18,894 nt of DNA from an uncultured bacterium (lineage in GTDB: Bacteria > Actinomycetota > Coriobacteriia > Coriobacteriales > Coriobacteriaceae), in the NCBI GenBank assembly GCA_905215765.1, contig CAJMRP010000030.1, positions 1 through 18,894 on the forward strand, written 5' to 3'. Below are positions 7,207-14,895 of the stretch, one piece after another. Below the pieces are notes generated by a model. That model did no database searches and was not told the DNA's origin. It saw only the letters and a list, made by a program, of their open reading frames with translations. Position 1 is the stretch's first letter. Each line of letters opens with the position of its first letter. A program made the position numbers and the translations under genes.

Positions 7207-8418
7207 TTAAAGAGAGAATAGGCGTGCAGTAACTGTCTCTGGTATACCCTGGCTGTTGCGCACCGTGGCGTACGTAAGGAATGAGTCCGACTTTCCCGCC
7301 GTAGCTGGATAATCGCCATACTCCAAAGCGCGGTCGGGCGACAGCAGCGAGCCATAGGTCTTGGCAGAGGTGTCGATCAGGAAATGCGACGCCTGTACCT
7401 TAACAAGGTATTTATTCTTCTTGCCAGCCGCACATGCGAGCGGCTCGCGGGACAGGAAGAGGTACGGCCCTCCCTCATTACCAATATACGTGCCCATGTT
7501 GCCCAGGCTGCCCACGCCACTATAGGTCGCCTCGATAGAAAACACGAAGGTATCGCCCATATATACGGCCTCGAAAGGCGAGACTGACGAGGGAAGGACT
7601 AGCTGGGCACGCTTGGTGTTGTTGCCGTCGGTCAGATCGATTGCCGTTATGCCGTAGTAGACGCCCTCGTCGTTGCGGACACGCGGCGAGATGGTCAAAA
7701 TGCCGTCGCTCGCGCGCGGGGCCGATGCAAAGCGACCCGTCGATTTCCAAATTGTCTCGGCCTTGGATTCATCAAGCGAGCGACGATAACAAAACGAATC
7801 GCTACTCGTTTTATTGCCACCTGCCGAGGGCATTTTATACCAGATGACTGATGACCCGAACGCCGTAAACAGCGGCGGATCGTAGTCCTTGCCACCTCGA
7901 TCGAGCTCAACCACGTCGCCGGAGAGCGAAGCGCCCGACAGATTTTGAGCGTAGAGCTTCCACGATGAATTGGCAAAGCTCATCTCAACCCACGCGAATA
8001 CGCCGTCGCCAGCACGGACATCGCAGAATGCATATCCCGTGCCCTCGATGGGGTCCTCGATAAGCGTCGTGAGCGAACCGTCGCCCAGGTTGAGCACGCC
8101 GAGTGTGTTGGCGTGCAGTGCCGATGCGGGCGCCATCATCGCCGCGGCGTAATCGCCGTCGCAGTAGTACAGCAGCGTACCCAGAGGCAGCGTCCACGAC
8201 GCCGCCGGCTCAAGATCGATGTCGACTGCCTCGTACTCATCCGTAATCGAGATGATTTTGGAATCATCCTTGATAACCTGCGGCTCGCCGGCGGCATCAT
8301 CGCTGGTACCCGTTTTTTTCGAGCATCCGGCAAGCACCGTGGCAGCGCCCGCAGCAACCCCACCGAGCACAAAGCCGCGACGCGATATTCCGTTCTTGAT
8401 GTGATCGGCGATACCCAT
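7207..8418 (-). CDS. Tat-exported lipoprotein, function unknown
   Basis: A 403-residue exported protein. The N-terminus combines a twin-arginine motif SRRGF (R13-R14), a hydrophobic stretch and the lipobox LAGC with C32, so it is probably folded in the cytosol, exported by Tat and lipid-anchored. The mature part is rich in aromatic and glycine-containing short strands separated by loops (for example GDGVFAWVEMS and GVYYGITAIDLTDG), which suggests a beta-propeller-like fold. No catalytic signature is recognised. Its ATG overlaps the stop of the TSCPD gene by one base (TAATG), indicating translational coupling. Coupling to a small metal- or cofactor-type cysteine protein is notable, but no joint function is known to me. 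Confidence 0.85.
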   Translation of the reverse strand: MGIADHIKNGISRRGFVLGGVAAGAATVLAGCSKKTGTSDDAAGEPQVIKDDSKIISITDEYEAVDIDLEPAASWTLPLGTLLYYCDGDYAAAMMAPASALHANTLGVLNLGDGSLTTLIEDPIEGTGYAFCDVRAGDGVFAWVEMSFANSSWKLYAQNLSGASLSGDVVELDRGGKDYDPPLFTAFGSSVIWYKMPSAGGNKTSSDSFCYRRSLDESKAETIWKSTGRFASAPRASDGILTISPRVRNDEGVYYGITAIDLTDGNNTKRAQLVLPSSVSPFEAVYMGDTFVFSIEATYSGVGSLGNMGTYIGNEGGPYLFLSREPLACAAGKKNKYLVKVQASHFLIDTSAKTYGSLLSPDRALEYGDYPATAGKSDSFLTYATVRNSQGIPETVTARLFSL

Positions 8419-8681
8419 TAGGCGATCTCGGCGCGAGCGGCCTCGATAGCGCGTGTAAGCTGGTCGGCGCAGGAGGTCTTTTTCATACCGCAGGTATTAC
8501 CGGCGAGAACCTCGATTACGCGATCGGCAGGAGCGCCCTCGACCAGCTTGGAGATAGCCTTGAGATTGCCGTCGCAGCCGCCGGTAAACTCAACGCCCAT
8601 CACCTTGTTGCCGTCATCGGAAAGGTCAAGGTGAATATTGCGAGCACACACGCCCTGAGGCTTGTAATCAAACGAAATCAT
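8418..8681 (-). CDS. TSCPD domain protein (TIGR03905-like)
   Basis: An 87-residue protein matching the small stand-alone TSCPD family (TIGR03905). It has cysteines in GVCARN, GGCDGN, GNTCGMKKTSC and a helical C-terminus. Related domains sit at the C-terminus of class II ribonucleotide reductases (NrdJ); the function of the free-standing proteins is not established. The cysteine pattern makes metal binding plausible. The ATG at 8681 has AGAGGGG five bases upstream. It is the first gene of a two-gene unit with the Tat lipoprotein. Confidence 0.88.
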   Translation of the reverse strand: MISFDYKPQGVCARNIHLDLSDDGNKVMGVEFTGGCDGNLKAISKLVEGAPADRVIEVLAGNTCGMKKTSCADQLTRAIEAARAEIA

Positions 8682-8745
8682 GCGATCCCCTCTCAGAATG
8701 TTATTCGAGACGACTATTATCCCCGTCTTTCCCTAAATGCAACGA

Positions 8746-8783
8746 GGCGCTTTGCCGGCAACACACATTACCAGCAAAGCGCC
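8746..8783 (-). terminator. hairpin after purB
   Basis: A perfect 10 bp stem GGCGCTTTGC/GCAAAGCGCC (8746-8755 with 8774-8783) with an 18-base loop lies 26 bases after the purB stop codon. The following minus-strand bases (TCGTTGCATTT) are only moderately T-rich, so it is a probable but weak terminator. Confidence 0.55.
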
Positions 8784-8809
8784 CTAAAAAGCTAACGTTA
8801 TGCCCGAAC

Positions 8810-10156
8810 CTACTCGAAGCTCAGCTGCTCCAGGCGATCGAAGACCGTGTCGATACGGGTGAGGAAGTCCCACGGATCAAAGATCTCGTCGAGTTTCTCC
8901 TGGCTGACGGTGCAGCGCGGATCGACCTCGAGACGTTCCTTAAAGGTAGGGCCGGAGACACAATCCTGTACCTCGTGCCAGGTTGCCATGGCGTTCTCCT
9001 GCACAATGGCGTACGCGTCCTCGCGGGTGATGCCCGTGTCGACGAGGGCGAGCAGGACCTTGGAGGAGAAGATGAGGCCGCGTGTCTTGTTGAGGTTGGC
9101 CATCATGCGAGCGGGATACAGCTGCAGGCCGTCGATAACGCGGATGAGGCACTGGAACATGTGGTCGAGGGCGATGAAGCTGTCGGCCTGGGCGACGCGC
9201 TCGGCAGAGGAGTGCGAAATGTCACGCTCGTGCCACAGGGCGACGTTGTCGAAGGCAACCTGCGCGTTGGCCTTCACGACGCGCGACAGGCCGCAGACCT
9301 TCTCCATGGTGATGGGGTTGCGCTTGTGCGGCATGGCGGAGCTGCCCTTTTGACCCTTACGGAACGGTTCCTCGGCCTCGAGTGTATCGGTCTTCTGCAG
9401 ATTGCGAACCTCGGTAGCGATGCGCTCACAGGTGGCCGCGGTGGTGGCAAGAACGCCGGCGAGGTAGGCGTGATGATCGCGGCTAATAACCTGCGTGGAC
9501 AGCGGGTCGTGAACCAGGCCCAGGTGCTCGCAGACATATTCCTCGACAAACGGCTCGATGGAGCTGTACGTGCCGACAGCGCCCGAGATGGCACCAAAGG
9601 CAACGTTCTTGCGGGCATCCTCAAGACGGTCCAGATCGCGCTTGAGCTCCCAGGCCCAAGAGCCAAACTTCATGCCGAAGGTCATCGGCTCGGCATGGAT
9701 GCCATGAGTACGGCCGGCGCAGAGCGTGTTGCGCTCCTCAAAGGCGCGACGCTTGCAGATCTCGCCGAGTTTTTTGACGTCCTCGATGATCAGGTCGCAG
9801 GCCTGGGTGAGCTGGTAGCACAGGGCCGTGTCGCCCAGATCCGAGCTGGTCATGCCATAGTGAACCCAGCGGCTGGGCTTGGGGTCGCCCTCGGGAACAT
9901 CGGCATCGATGTATTCCTTCATGTTGGTCAGGAAGGCAATGACGTCGTGGCGCGTGACTTCCTCGATCTCATCGACCTTCGCCTTCTCAAAGTTGGCATG
10001 GTCGCGGATCCACTGGGCCTCGTCTTTGGAAATACCGATCTTGCCGAGCTCCGCCTGGGCCTCGCAGGCCAGAACCTCGATTTCCTGCCAAATGGCGTAC
10101 TTGTTCTCGAGGGAGAAGATGTGTCCCATCTCCGGGCGGGTATAGCGATCGATCAT
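8810..10156 (-). CDS. purB: adenylosuccinate lyase (purB)
   Basis: A 448-residue member of the fumarase/aspartase superfamily. It splits SAICAR to AICAR plus fumarate and adenylosuccinate to AMP plus fumarate, so it acts on the product of the purC step encoded 4 kb away. Landmarks are HYGMTSSDLGDTAL (about 99-111), GRTHGIHAEPM with the catalytic-type histidine near 151, and the family signature GSSAMPHKRNP (about 271-281) with the flexible-loop serine. The frame is open upstream to 10222, but the ATG at 10156 has AAGGAG five bases before it and gives the standard start MIDRYTRPEM. The gene is complete. A TACAAT box at 10206-10201 (minus) may be its -10 element. Confidence 0.96.
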   Translation of the reverse strand: MIDRYTRPEMGHIFSLENKYAIWQEIEVLACEAQAELGKIGISKDEAQWIRDHANFEKAKVDEIEEVTRHDVIAFLTNMKEYIDADVPEGDPKPSRWVHYGMTSSDLGDTALCYQLTQACDLIIEDVKKLGEICKRRAFEERNTLCAGRTHGIHAEPMTFGMKFGSWAWELKRDLDRLEDARKNVAFGAISGAVGTYSSIEPFVEEYVCEHLGLVHDPLSTQVISRDHHAYLAGVLATTAATCERIATEVRNLQKTDTLEAEEPFRKGQKGSSAMPHKRNPITMEKVCGLSRVVKANAQVAFDNVALWHERDISHSSAERVAQADSFIALDHMFQCLIRVIDGLQLYPARMMANLNKTRGLIFSSKVLLALVDTGITREDAYAIVQENAMATWHEVQDCVSGPTFKERLEVDPRCTVSQEKLDEIFDPWDFLTRIDTVFDRLEQLSFE

Positions 10157-10280
10157 AGCGGCTCCTTTTTGGTTATTGGCACGTTGGTCGTAACCCAACC
10201 ATTGTACCGTGCGCAGGTGCAAGTATGGGCAGCAGGCATTAACCTAACATTTTGGAATTGGGGCGGGCAACGTAAATGGG

Positions 10281-10297
10281 CTGCGGTGTCACCGCAG
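10281..10297. other. short perfect inverted repeat
   Basis: CTGCGGTG and CACCGCAG are separated by a single T. It lies in the 400-base gap between the diverging purB and AlbA_2 genes, upstream of both. It could be an operator. Nothing ties it to a specific regulator. Confidence 0.35.
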
Positions 10298-10319
10298 CAA
10301 GCGGCAATAGTTCCGTGAA

Positions 10320-10370
10320 CTAATGTAATTTCAGTCGCTATCTGCGAAGCTACATGCAAAATTACATTAG
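10320..10370. promoter_or_regulatory. distal operator pair (inverted 12-mers)
   Basis: CTAATGTAATTT at 10320-10331 and its exact reverse complement AAATTACATTAG at 10359-10370 form a perfect 12 bp inverted repeat with a 27-base gap. The same word recurs three more times just before the AlbA_2 gene, so this pair probably binds the same regulator, possibly by looping. Between the two sets (10371-10492) I see no gene. Confidence 0.6.
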
Positions 10371-10492
10371 AAGGAGACGTACTGTTTGCCGTTTCCCCTG
10401 GCAGCTGCCCTGCAAGGTCAATGGAAAGCGCAAACATTATATGCATTGAAATATATGAGCTCACAGCTGGTCTACAGTCTTATGTGCGACTG

Positions 10493-10544
10493 ACTAATGT
10501 AGCGAGAGATATAATTACATTAGTTGCGGATTAAATTACATTAT
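10493..10544 (+). promoter_or_regulatory. promoter with bracketing operators
   Basis: A perfect -10 box TATAAT (10510-10515) lies inside the inverted repeat ACTAATGTA (10493-10501) / TACATTAGT (10516-10524). A further direct copy, AAATTACATTAT (10533-10544), lies 21 bases after the copy starting at 10512, two helical turns apart, and just before the ribosome binding site. No good -35 box is visible at the right distance. This is the layout expected of a repressed promoter, probably controlled by the product of the next gene or a partner. Confidence 0.6.
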
Positions 10545-10554
10545 ATGGAGTGTC

Positions 10555-12228
10555 ATGATACGAAAACCGAGCGAAATGCCCTCCCTGCTTCTGCGCATCA
10601 TTGCCGACGTCGAGACCGAGGTCGTCGAATACAAGGCAGCAAAGCAGAACTATGATTTCGAGGACATTGGCAAGTATTTCTCCGCCCTCAGCAATGAGGC
10701 CAATTTGCGCAAGGCAGAGTGTGGATGGCTTTTCTTTGGCATTTCAAACGACCGCCAAATAAAGGGGACCGCTTACCGTAAAGAATCCCAAACGCCAAGC
10801 GTCGGCCTGCGACGCCTAAAGCACGAGATCGCCCAATACGCAAATAACGGCATGACTTTCGAAGAGATTTACGAGTTTGAGGTTGATGGCAAGAGAGTCA
10901 TTGCTTTCCAGATACCGGCCGGCAGCTTCGCAACGCCAACGACTTGGCACGGAATCCCCTGGTCACGTGAGAATGAATCCCTCGTAGAGATGCCCAAGTT
11001 CAAACTCGACGCCATCTATGGGCAGAGTCGACCCGACTGGTCGCGTCAGATTGCCTACGAGGCAAACCTCGATGACCTTGATCCAGAGGCAGTTAGCTTT
11101 GCGTGCTCCAAATTCGTCGAAAAGTTCGGAGAAAGCCAGCCAGCCATTCGTAGCCTCGATGAAGAATCCATCCTCAGCAAGATGGCGCTTGTAATCCACG
11201 GCCACGTGAGCAATGCGGCGCTCGTTCTTCTGGGCAAACCGGAATCGAGCGTCTTTCTGGGTGGTATCGAGCCGCGCATCACTTGGACGCTCTACGCGAG
11301 CGACGGCTCCACTATGGCCTATGAGCACTTTGAGCCGCCCTTCATTCTGCAGGTCGATCGTATCCTGGGAAAGATAAGAAACGAAAAATATCGCTTCTTC
11401 GACCGTGAAGAGACGCTGTTTCCCACCGAAGCGCATCGTTACAGTCCCGAAGTCATTCGAGAACTTCTCCATAACGCCATAGCACATCAAGATTTCAGGA
11501 TGTCAGGGAAGATCAACGTTCTCGAGTATGAGGACAAACTTGTATTCAAGAACGAGGGCGCCTTTATCCCCGGGACGATAGAGAATGCGCTCGCGAGCGG
11601 TTACAAGCCGCCGTACTATCGTAATCCCCTGCTTTCAAGTGCCATGAACAAGACGGGCATGATGGACCGCAACGCCATAGGCATTCGCAACGTCTTCGAT
11701 ATTCAGCGTAACCGCCTGTTACCAATGCCCACCTACGATCTATCTGAGGCTGGACGCGTTGCCGTGACACTGTACGGTACGGTACTCAACGAGGACTATT
11801 CTCGACTCCTCGCAAGCAATCGAAATCTTGATTTGGCGACAGTGTTGCTGTTAGACCTCGTTCAAAAGGGACTACCCGTCACAAAGGAACAGTCACGCCT
11901 GCTTCACGAACAAGGCCTCGTTAGGGGCCGTTACCCCAAACTGACGGTCTCAGCTGAGGTGGCAGCAGCCACCGGTGCCCACAGCGAGTATGTGCGAAAC
12001 AAGGGTGTAGACAACAGTGTCTTCAAGGAGTTGATCTTGGAGCTCCTGCGCGTGCGCCCATGTTCAAGAGCGGAGATTATCGCAGGGCTGGATCATGCCT
12101 TGCCGGCAGACCTTACGGCAAAGCAAAAAGGCGACCATGTAAGCTATCTGCTCCAAAGCCTACGGAAAGCTGGCCGCATCACCAACGCCGGAAGCACTTC
12201 GGCAGCTGAGTGGCACATAGTCGAGTGA
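10555..12228 (+). CDS. AlbA_2 (Schlafen-like) / HATPase-type regulator
   Basis: A 557-residue protein with the architecture of the AlbA_2 plus HATPase_c_4 family, often annotated as an RNA-binding domain-containing or ATP-binding transcriptional regulator. The N-terminal AlbA_2/Schlafen domain has VVEYKAAK (23-30) and GWLFFGISNDRQIKG (57-71). The GHKL-like ATPase part has RELLHNAIAHQDF (302-314, N307) and NAIGIRNVF (373-381). The C-terminal winged-helix region (about 485-555) probably binds DNA. The start ATG has GGAG four bases upstream, a short spacing; an ATG seven codons later is an alternative. Family members are common in defence and restriction-modification islands, as here. The operator array before the gene suggests autoregulation. 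The molecular function is unproven. Confidence 0.85.
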   Translation: MIRKPSEMPSLLLRIIADVETEVVEYKAAKQNYDFEDIGKYFSALSNEANLRKAECGWLFFGISNDRQIKGTAYRKESQTPSVGLRRLKHEIAQYANNGMTFEEIYEFEVDGKRVIAFQIPAGSFATPTTWHGIPWSRENESLVEMPKFKLDAIYGQSRPDWSRQIAYEANLDDLDPEAVSFACSKFVEKFGESQPAIRSLDEESILSKMALVIHGHVSNAALVLLGKPESSVFLGGIEPRITWTLYASDGSTMAYEHFEPPFILQVDRILGKIRNEKYRFFDREETLFPTEAHRYSPEVIRELLHNAIAHQDFRMSGKINVLEYEDKLVFKNEGAFIPGTIENALASGYKPPYYRNPLLSSAMNKTGMMDRNAIGIRNVFDIQRNRLLPMPTYDLSEAGRVAVTLYGTVLNEDYSRLLASNRNLDLATVLLLDLVQKGLPVTKEQSRLLHEQGLVRGRYPKLTVSAEVAAATGAHSEYVRNKGVDNSVFKELILELLRVRPCSRAEIIAGLDHALPADLTAKQKGDHVSYLLQSLRKAGRITNAGSTSAAEWHIVE

Positions 12229-12257
12229 TATGGCTCGCGATTTCGATTCTGCCAAAC

Positions 12258-12301
12258 AGGCACATTCCAAGCCAAGTGCGCAACTAGCCCAGAATGTGCC
12301 T
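12258..12301. other. 10 bp inverted repeat after the AlbA_2 gene
   Basis: AGGCACATTC and GAATGTGCCT are perfect arms separated by 24 bases, 30 bases past the stop codon. No T run follows on either strand, so termination is doubtful. Confidence 0.35.
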
Positions 12302-12447
12302 GACTACCAGTCGTGATAGGACGCATCCTCCGTCGCCTGGCATCGCACAGCGTCAGGCAACAGCGCATATGGTTGATCCAACTGAAGTCGACACCCAGTC
12401 GGGCATTGCAACCTTGCGAGACAGCAGTCTCATACAACAAAAATAGT

Positions 12448-12478
12448 TCCCTGCCACTCCATGCATGAGCGGCAGGGA
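12448..12478 (-). terminator. hairpin with T run on the minus strand
   Basis: TCCCTGCC pairs with GGCAGGGA. Read on the minus strand, the second arm is followed by ACTATTTTTG. This resembles a minus-strand terminator although no minus-strand gene is evident to its right; it could end a small RNA or an antisense transcript. Confidence 0.35.
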
Positions 12479-12521
12479 GCACTCATGGCGGATCATTTCT
12501 CAAGTTCCACCTTCCTCAACC

Positions 12522-12556
12522 GTAAAAACGTCCAATGTCTTAGAGGCCGTTTTTAC
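12522..12556. terminator. bidirectional terminator-like stem
   Basis: GTAAAAACG (12522-12530) pairs with CGTTTTTAC (12548-12556), and an inner CC/GG pair extends the stem. The A run on one side and T run on the other mean it could stop transcription from either direction, most usefully read-through from the AlbA_2 gene. The 460-base gap 12229-12688 otherwise holds only these hairpins and an A/T-rich promoter-like segment. Confidence 0.5.
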
Positions 12557-12634
12557 ATTTGTTGGCTTCTGTTTCTTTAATTAAAAATCATCCTTTACCT
12601 GCTGATTCGTGATATTTTGCTTATCTACATCTAG

Positions 12635-12649
12635 GTATAGACCTATACT
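12635..12649 (+). promoter_or_regulatory. palindrome and -10-like box before the RM operon
   Basis: GTATAG and CTATAC are separated by AC, a near-continuous 14 bp palindrome, and the right half contains TATACT, a good -10 box (12644-12649). A matching -35 box at 16-18 bases is not obvious. It lies 40 bases before the first operon gene, a natural place for a self-controlling small DNA-binding protein to act. Confidence 0.4.
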
Positions 12650-12688
12650 AATTCCTATTATGGCTAAGCTATGTCCTTGGGAGGTGCC

Positions 12689-12916
12689 ATGCCGTCAGAA
12701 GCTCAGAAGCGAGCCGATCGTAAGTACAAGCACGACAAGACCCAGCAGTTCTGTTTGCGGTTCTATCCCGCCGAAGAGGAGATTTGGTCATTCCTCTCCG
12801 CACAGGAGAACAAGCAGGGATTTCTTAAAGATTTGATTAGCCGCGAGATGGGCGTCGCATCGGGCGGCCCCGCACGCGTTGATACCAACGCCAAGGTTGG
12901 AAGGACGGAATCGTAA
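12689..12916 (+). CDS. small basic protein, possible RHH-type controller
   Basis: A 75-residue protein with a charged N-terminus (EAQKRADRKYKHDKTQQF), a short beta-like stretch FCLRFYPA and a helix pair ending in QGFLKDLISREM. This order resembles small ribbon-helix-helix-type proteins found on mobile elements in Firmicutes and Actinobacteria, though I cannot assign the family firmly. The frame opens at 12671, but the ATG at 12689 has GGGAGG five bases before it. Its TAA overlaps the next ATG by one base (TAATG), so it is the first cistron of the restriction-modification operon and could be its control protein, by analogy with C proteins. That role is inference. Confidence 0.65.
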   Translation: MPSEAQKRADRKYKHDKTQQFCLRFYPAEEEIWSFLSAQENKQGFLKDLISREMGVASGGPARVDTNAKVGRTES

Positions 12917-13743
12917 TGTCGCAAGTGAGCAAGACTTCGGTCATCCAGCCGGAGACTATACTGGACTTCATCGACGGCGTGACACAGCGCAGGGACACCC
13001 CCGAGGAGCGAGTGCGCCAGGAAATCCTAAAGTCCCTCGTGCGTGAGTACGGTTACAAGAAGGAGCAGATCGGGGTCGAGGAGTCGATCAAGTTCGGCAG
13101 CAACCGAAAAGCGGTCGACGTCGCCATCTGGGAGCCGGGAAAAGCGCACACCCAGGAAAACATCCACATCATCGTCGAGTGCAAAGACCCCAAGACCAAG
13201 GCCAAAGGCAAAAAAGACGGCGTAGATCAAATGCACTCCTATGCGTCTGCCTGCATGAACTCAACCTATGGCATGTGGACCAACGGCGACGAGTTGCTTA
13301 CCTTCCGTTACGTGGTGGACGATGCCGGCAAGCGCGGCCCCGAGGCCGTGCCCGATCTGCCACATGCTGGTGGCGAGGTACCCGACGACGCGCCGCGCTT
13401 CAACCAGTTGCGCCCCGCTGCCAGTGACTCGCTGCTGTACTCGTTCCGCCGCTGTCACAACTACATCGCCGGAAACCAAGGCATCCAAAAGGCCGAGGCA
13501 TTCCTTGAACTGCTCAAGATCATCTTCTGCAAAATCCAGGACGAGCGCGACTCCGAGACGCCAACGTTCTACATCACGCCGACCGAGCGCCAGGGCGCCG
13601 CGGGTAAGAAGAAGTGCCGCAAGCGCATCGAGGCACTCTTTGGAAACGTCAAGCAGTCGTACGAGACCATCTTCAAGGCCGACGAGCGCATCGCATTAAC
13701 CGACGATGTGCTCGCCTACATCGTGGCGCAGCTGCAAATGTAA
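12916..13743 (+). CDS. RM fusion subunit, N-terminal nuclease part (truncated)
   Basis: A 275-residue N-terminal part of a restriction-modification protein. Residues about 28-130 match the HsdR N-terminal type nuclease domain, with the PD-(D/E)XK pattern D68 in RKAVDVAI and E88-C-K90 in HIIVECK, plus an upstream helix with E31/E36. Residues about 185-275 resemble the helical lead of type I methyltransferases. The frame ends at TAA 13741-13743 right after AQLQM, but the same frame continues with SLLESDVDVKGHAYE and the full methyltransferase domain. Related proteins, as I remember them, read through this point with a tyrosine-like residue, so a single base change in TAC or TAT could have made the stop. 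The start ATG overlaps the upstream stop codon. This is probably half of a broken gene. Confidence 0.85.
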   Translation: MSQVSKTSVIQPETILDFIDGVTQRRDTPEERVRQEILKSLVREYGYKKEQIGVEESIKFGSNRKAVDVAIWEPGKAHTQENIHIIVECKDPKTKAKGKKDGVDQMHSYASACMNSTYGMWTNGDELLTFRYVVDDAGKRGPEAVPDLPHAGGEVPDDAPRFNQLRPAASDSLLYSFRRCHNYIAGNQGIQKAEAFLELLKIIFCKIQDERDSETPTFYITPTERQGAAGKKKCRKRIEALFGNVKQSYETIFKADERIALTDDVLAYIVAQLQM

Positions 13744-13761
13744 TCCCTGCTCGAGAGCGAC

Positions 13762-14895
13762 GTGGACGTTAAGGGCCACGCGTACGAGACAATCGTGGGC
13801 TCCAACCTGCGTGGTGACAAGGGCCAGTTCTTCACGCCGCGCAATATGTGCCACATGATGGTGCGGATGGTCGACCCGTCCGAAAACGACGTCATCCTCG
13901 ATCCCGCCATGGGCACCTGCGGCTTTTTGGTCACGGCCATGAATTACGTGCTTGAGAAGATCGGAGACTCCGTCGAGGTGAGCGGGCGCAGCAAAGCAGC
14001 CAAACAAGAGGCTCTGATCGCGCGCAAGCGCGAGTTCCTGTCCAAGCATATCGTGGGCATCGACTTTGATCCCATCCTAGTGCGTGCTTCCAAGATGAAT
14101 ATGATTATGAACAACGACGGCACGGGACAGCTGTTCCACGCCAACTCGCTCGAGCCGTTCTCGGGCTTTGAACCCAAACTGCAAAAGGCGCTGCGCCTGG
14201 ACGCCGCCGACGTTGCGGCAAATAAGGCGCTGCAGCCGGGGCACGGCGTTACGGCGATTATGACCAACCCACCTTTTGGCTCCAAGATTCCTATCGAAGA
14301 CCCGGCGATTCTGGAATCCTTCGACCTTGGACACACCTGGTCGTGGTCCGGGGAAGATGCCGAGTGGAGCATGGAACCCAAGCTCTTCTCATCTCAGCCG
14401 CCCGAGATCCTCTTCATCGAGCGGTGTATCCGCCTGCTTGAGCCCGGCGTGGGTGTGGCGGCGCTCGTCATTCCCAACGGCATCCTGGGCAACCCGGGTC
14501 TGGGCTACGTGCGCCAGTGGATTTTGCGCCATGCGCAAATCCTGGGCTCGGTAGACATGCACCCGGATGCGTTCCAACCCAACGTGGGCGTGCAGACATC
14601 CGTCCTTGTGCTGAGACGCTGGGACAGTGAGGAAGAGGCATACTGCAAGGACGGTACCTTCCAGGATTACAAGATATTTATGGCCATCTGCGACCACGTA
14701 GGGCACGACAAGCGTGGTCAGACCACCTATGTACGCGACGATGACGGCTACCCCATTGTGCAGGAGCAGACCACCGCGGTGACGGGCAACGTGGGCTCCG
14801 AAGAGGAGAGCAGCCACACCTCGAAGGAGCGCGTGGTGGACGACGAGACGATGGCGATCGCCGGCGCCTTCTTTGAATGGAGGCGAGACCAATGA
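13762..14895 (+). CDS. RM fusion subunit, N6-adenine methyltransferase part
   Basis: The continuation, in the same frame, of the preceding coding region. It starts at the first possible codon, GTG 13762, and gives 377 residues. It holds the HsdM-type methyltransferase core: GQFFTPRN (21-28), motif I ILDPAMGTCGF (45-55) for S-adenosylmethionine binding, and catalytic motif IV TNPPFGSK (168-175). A C-terminal part then overlaps the specificity gene (ATGA). No good Shine-Dalgarno sequence precedes the GTG, so efficient independent translation is doubtful, although reinitiation after the TAA 18 bases upstream is possible. Nuclease plus methyltransferase together would be about 659 residues, the size of type IIB enzymes of the BcgI A-subunit kind. 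The catalytic residues themselves look intact. Confidence 0.85.
   Translation: MDVKGHAYETIVGSNLRGDKGQFFTPRNMCHMMVRMVDPSENDVILDPAMGTCGFLVTAMNYVLEKIGDSVEVSGRSKAAKQEALIARKREFLSKHIVGIDFDPILVRASKMNMIMNNDGTGQLFHANSLEPFSGFEPKLQKALRLDAADVAANKALQPGHGVTAIMTNPPFGSKIPIEDPAILESFDLGHTWSWSGEDAEWSMEPKLFSSQPPEILFIERCIRLLEPGVGVAALVIPNGILGNPGLGYVRQWILRHAQILGSVDMHPDAFQPNVGVQTSVLVLRRWDSEEEAYCKDGTFQDYKIFMAICDHVGHDKRGQTTYVRDDDGYPIVQEQTTAVTGNVGSEEESSHTSKERVVDDETMAIAGAFFEWRRDQ

Noticed and set aside
8975..10318. 447-codon open frame on the plus strand
   Set aside because: It lies antisense to purB, which has full family motifs and a good start. Such long shadows are normal in G/C-rich genes, and the translation has no domain character.
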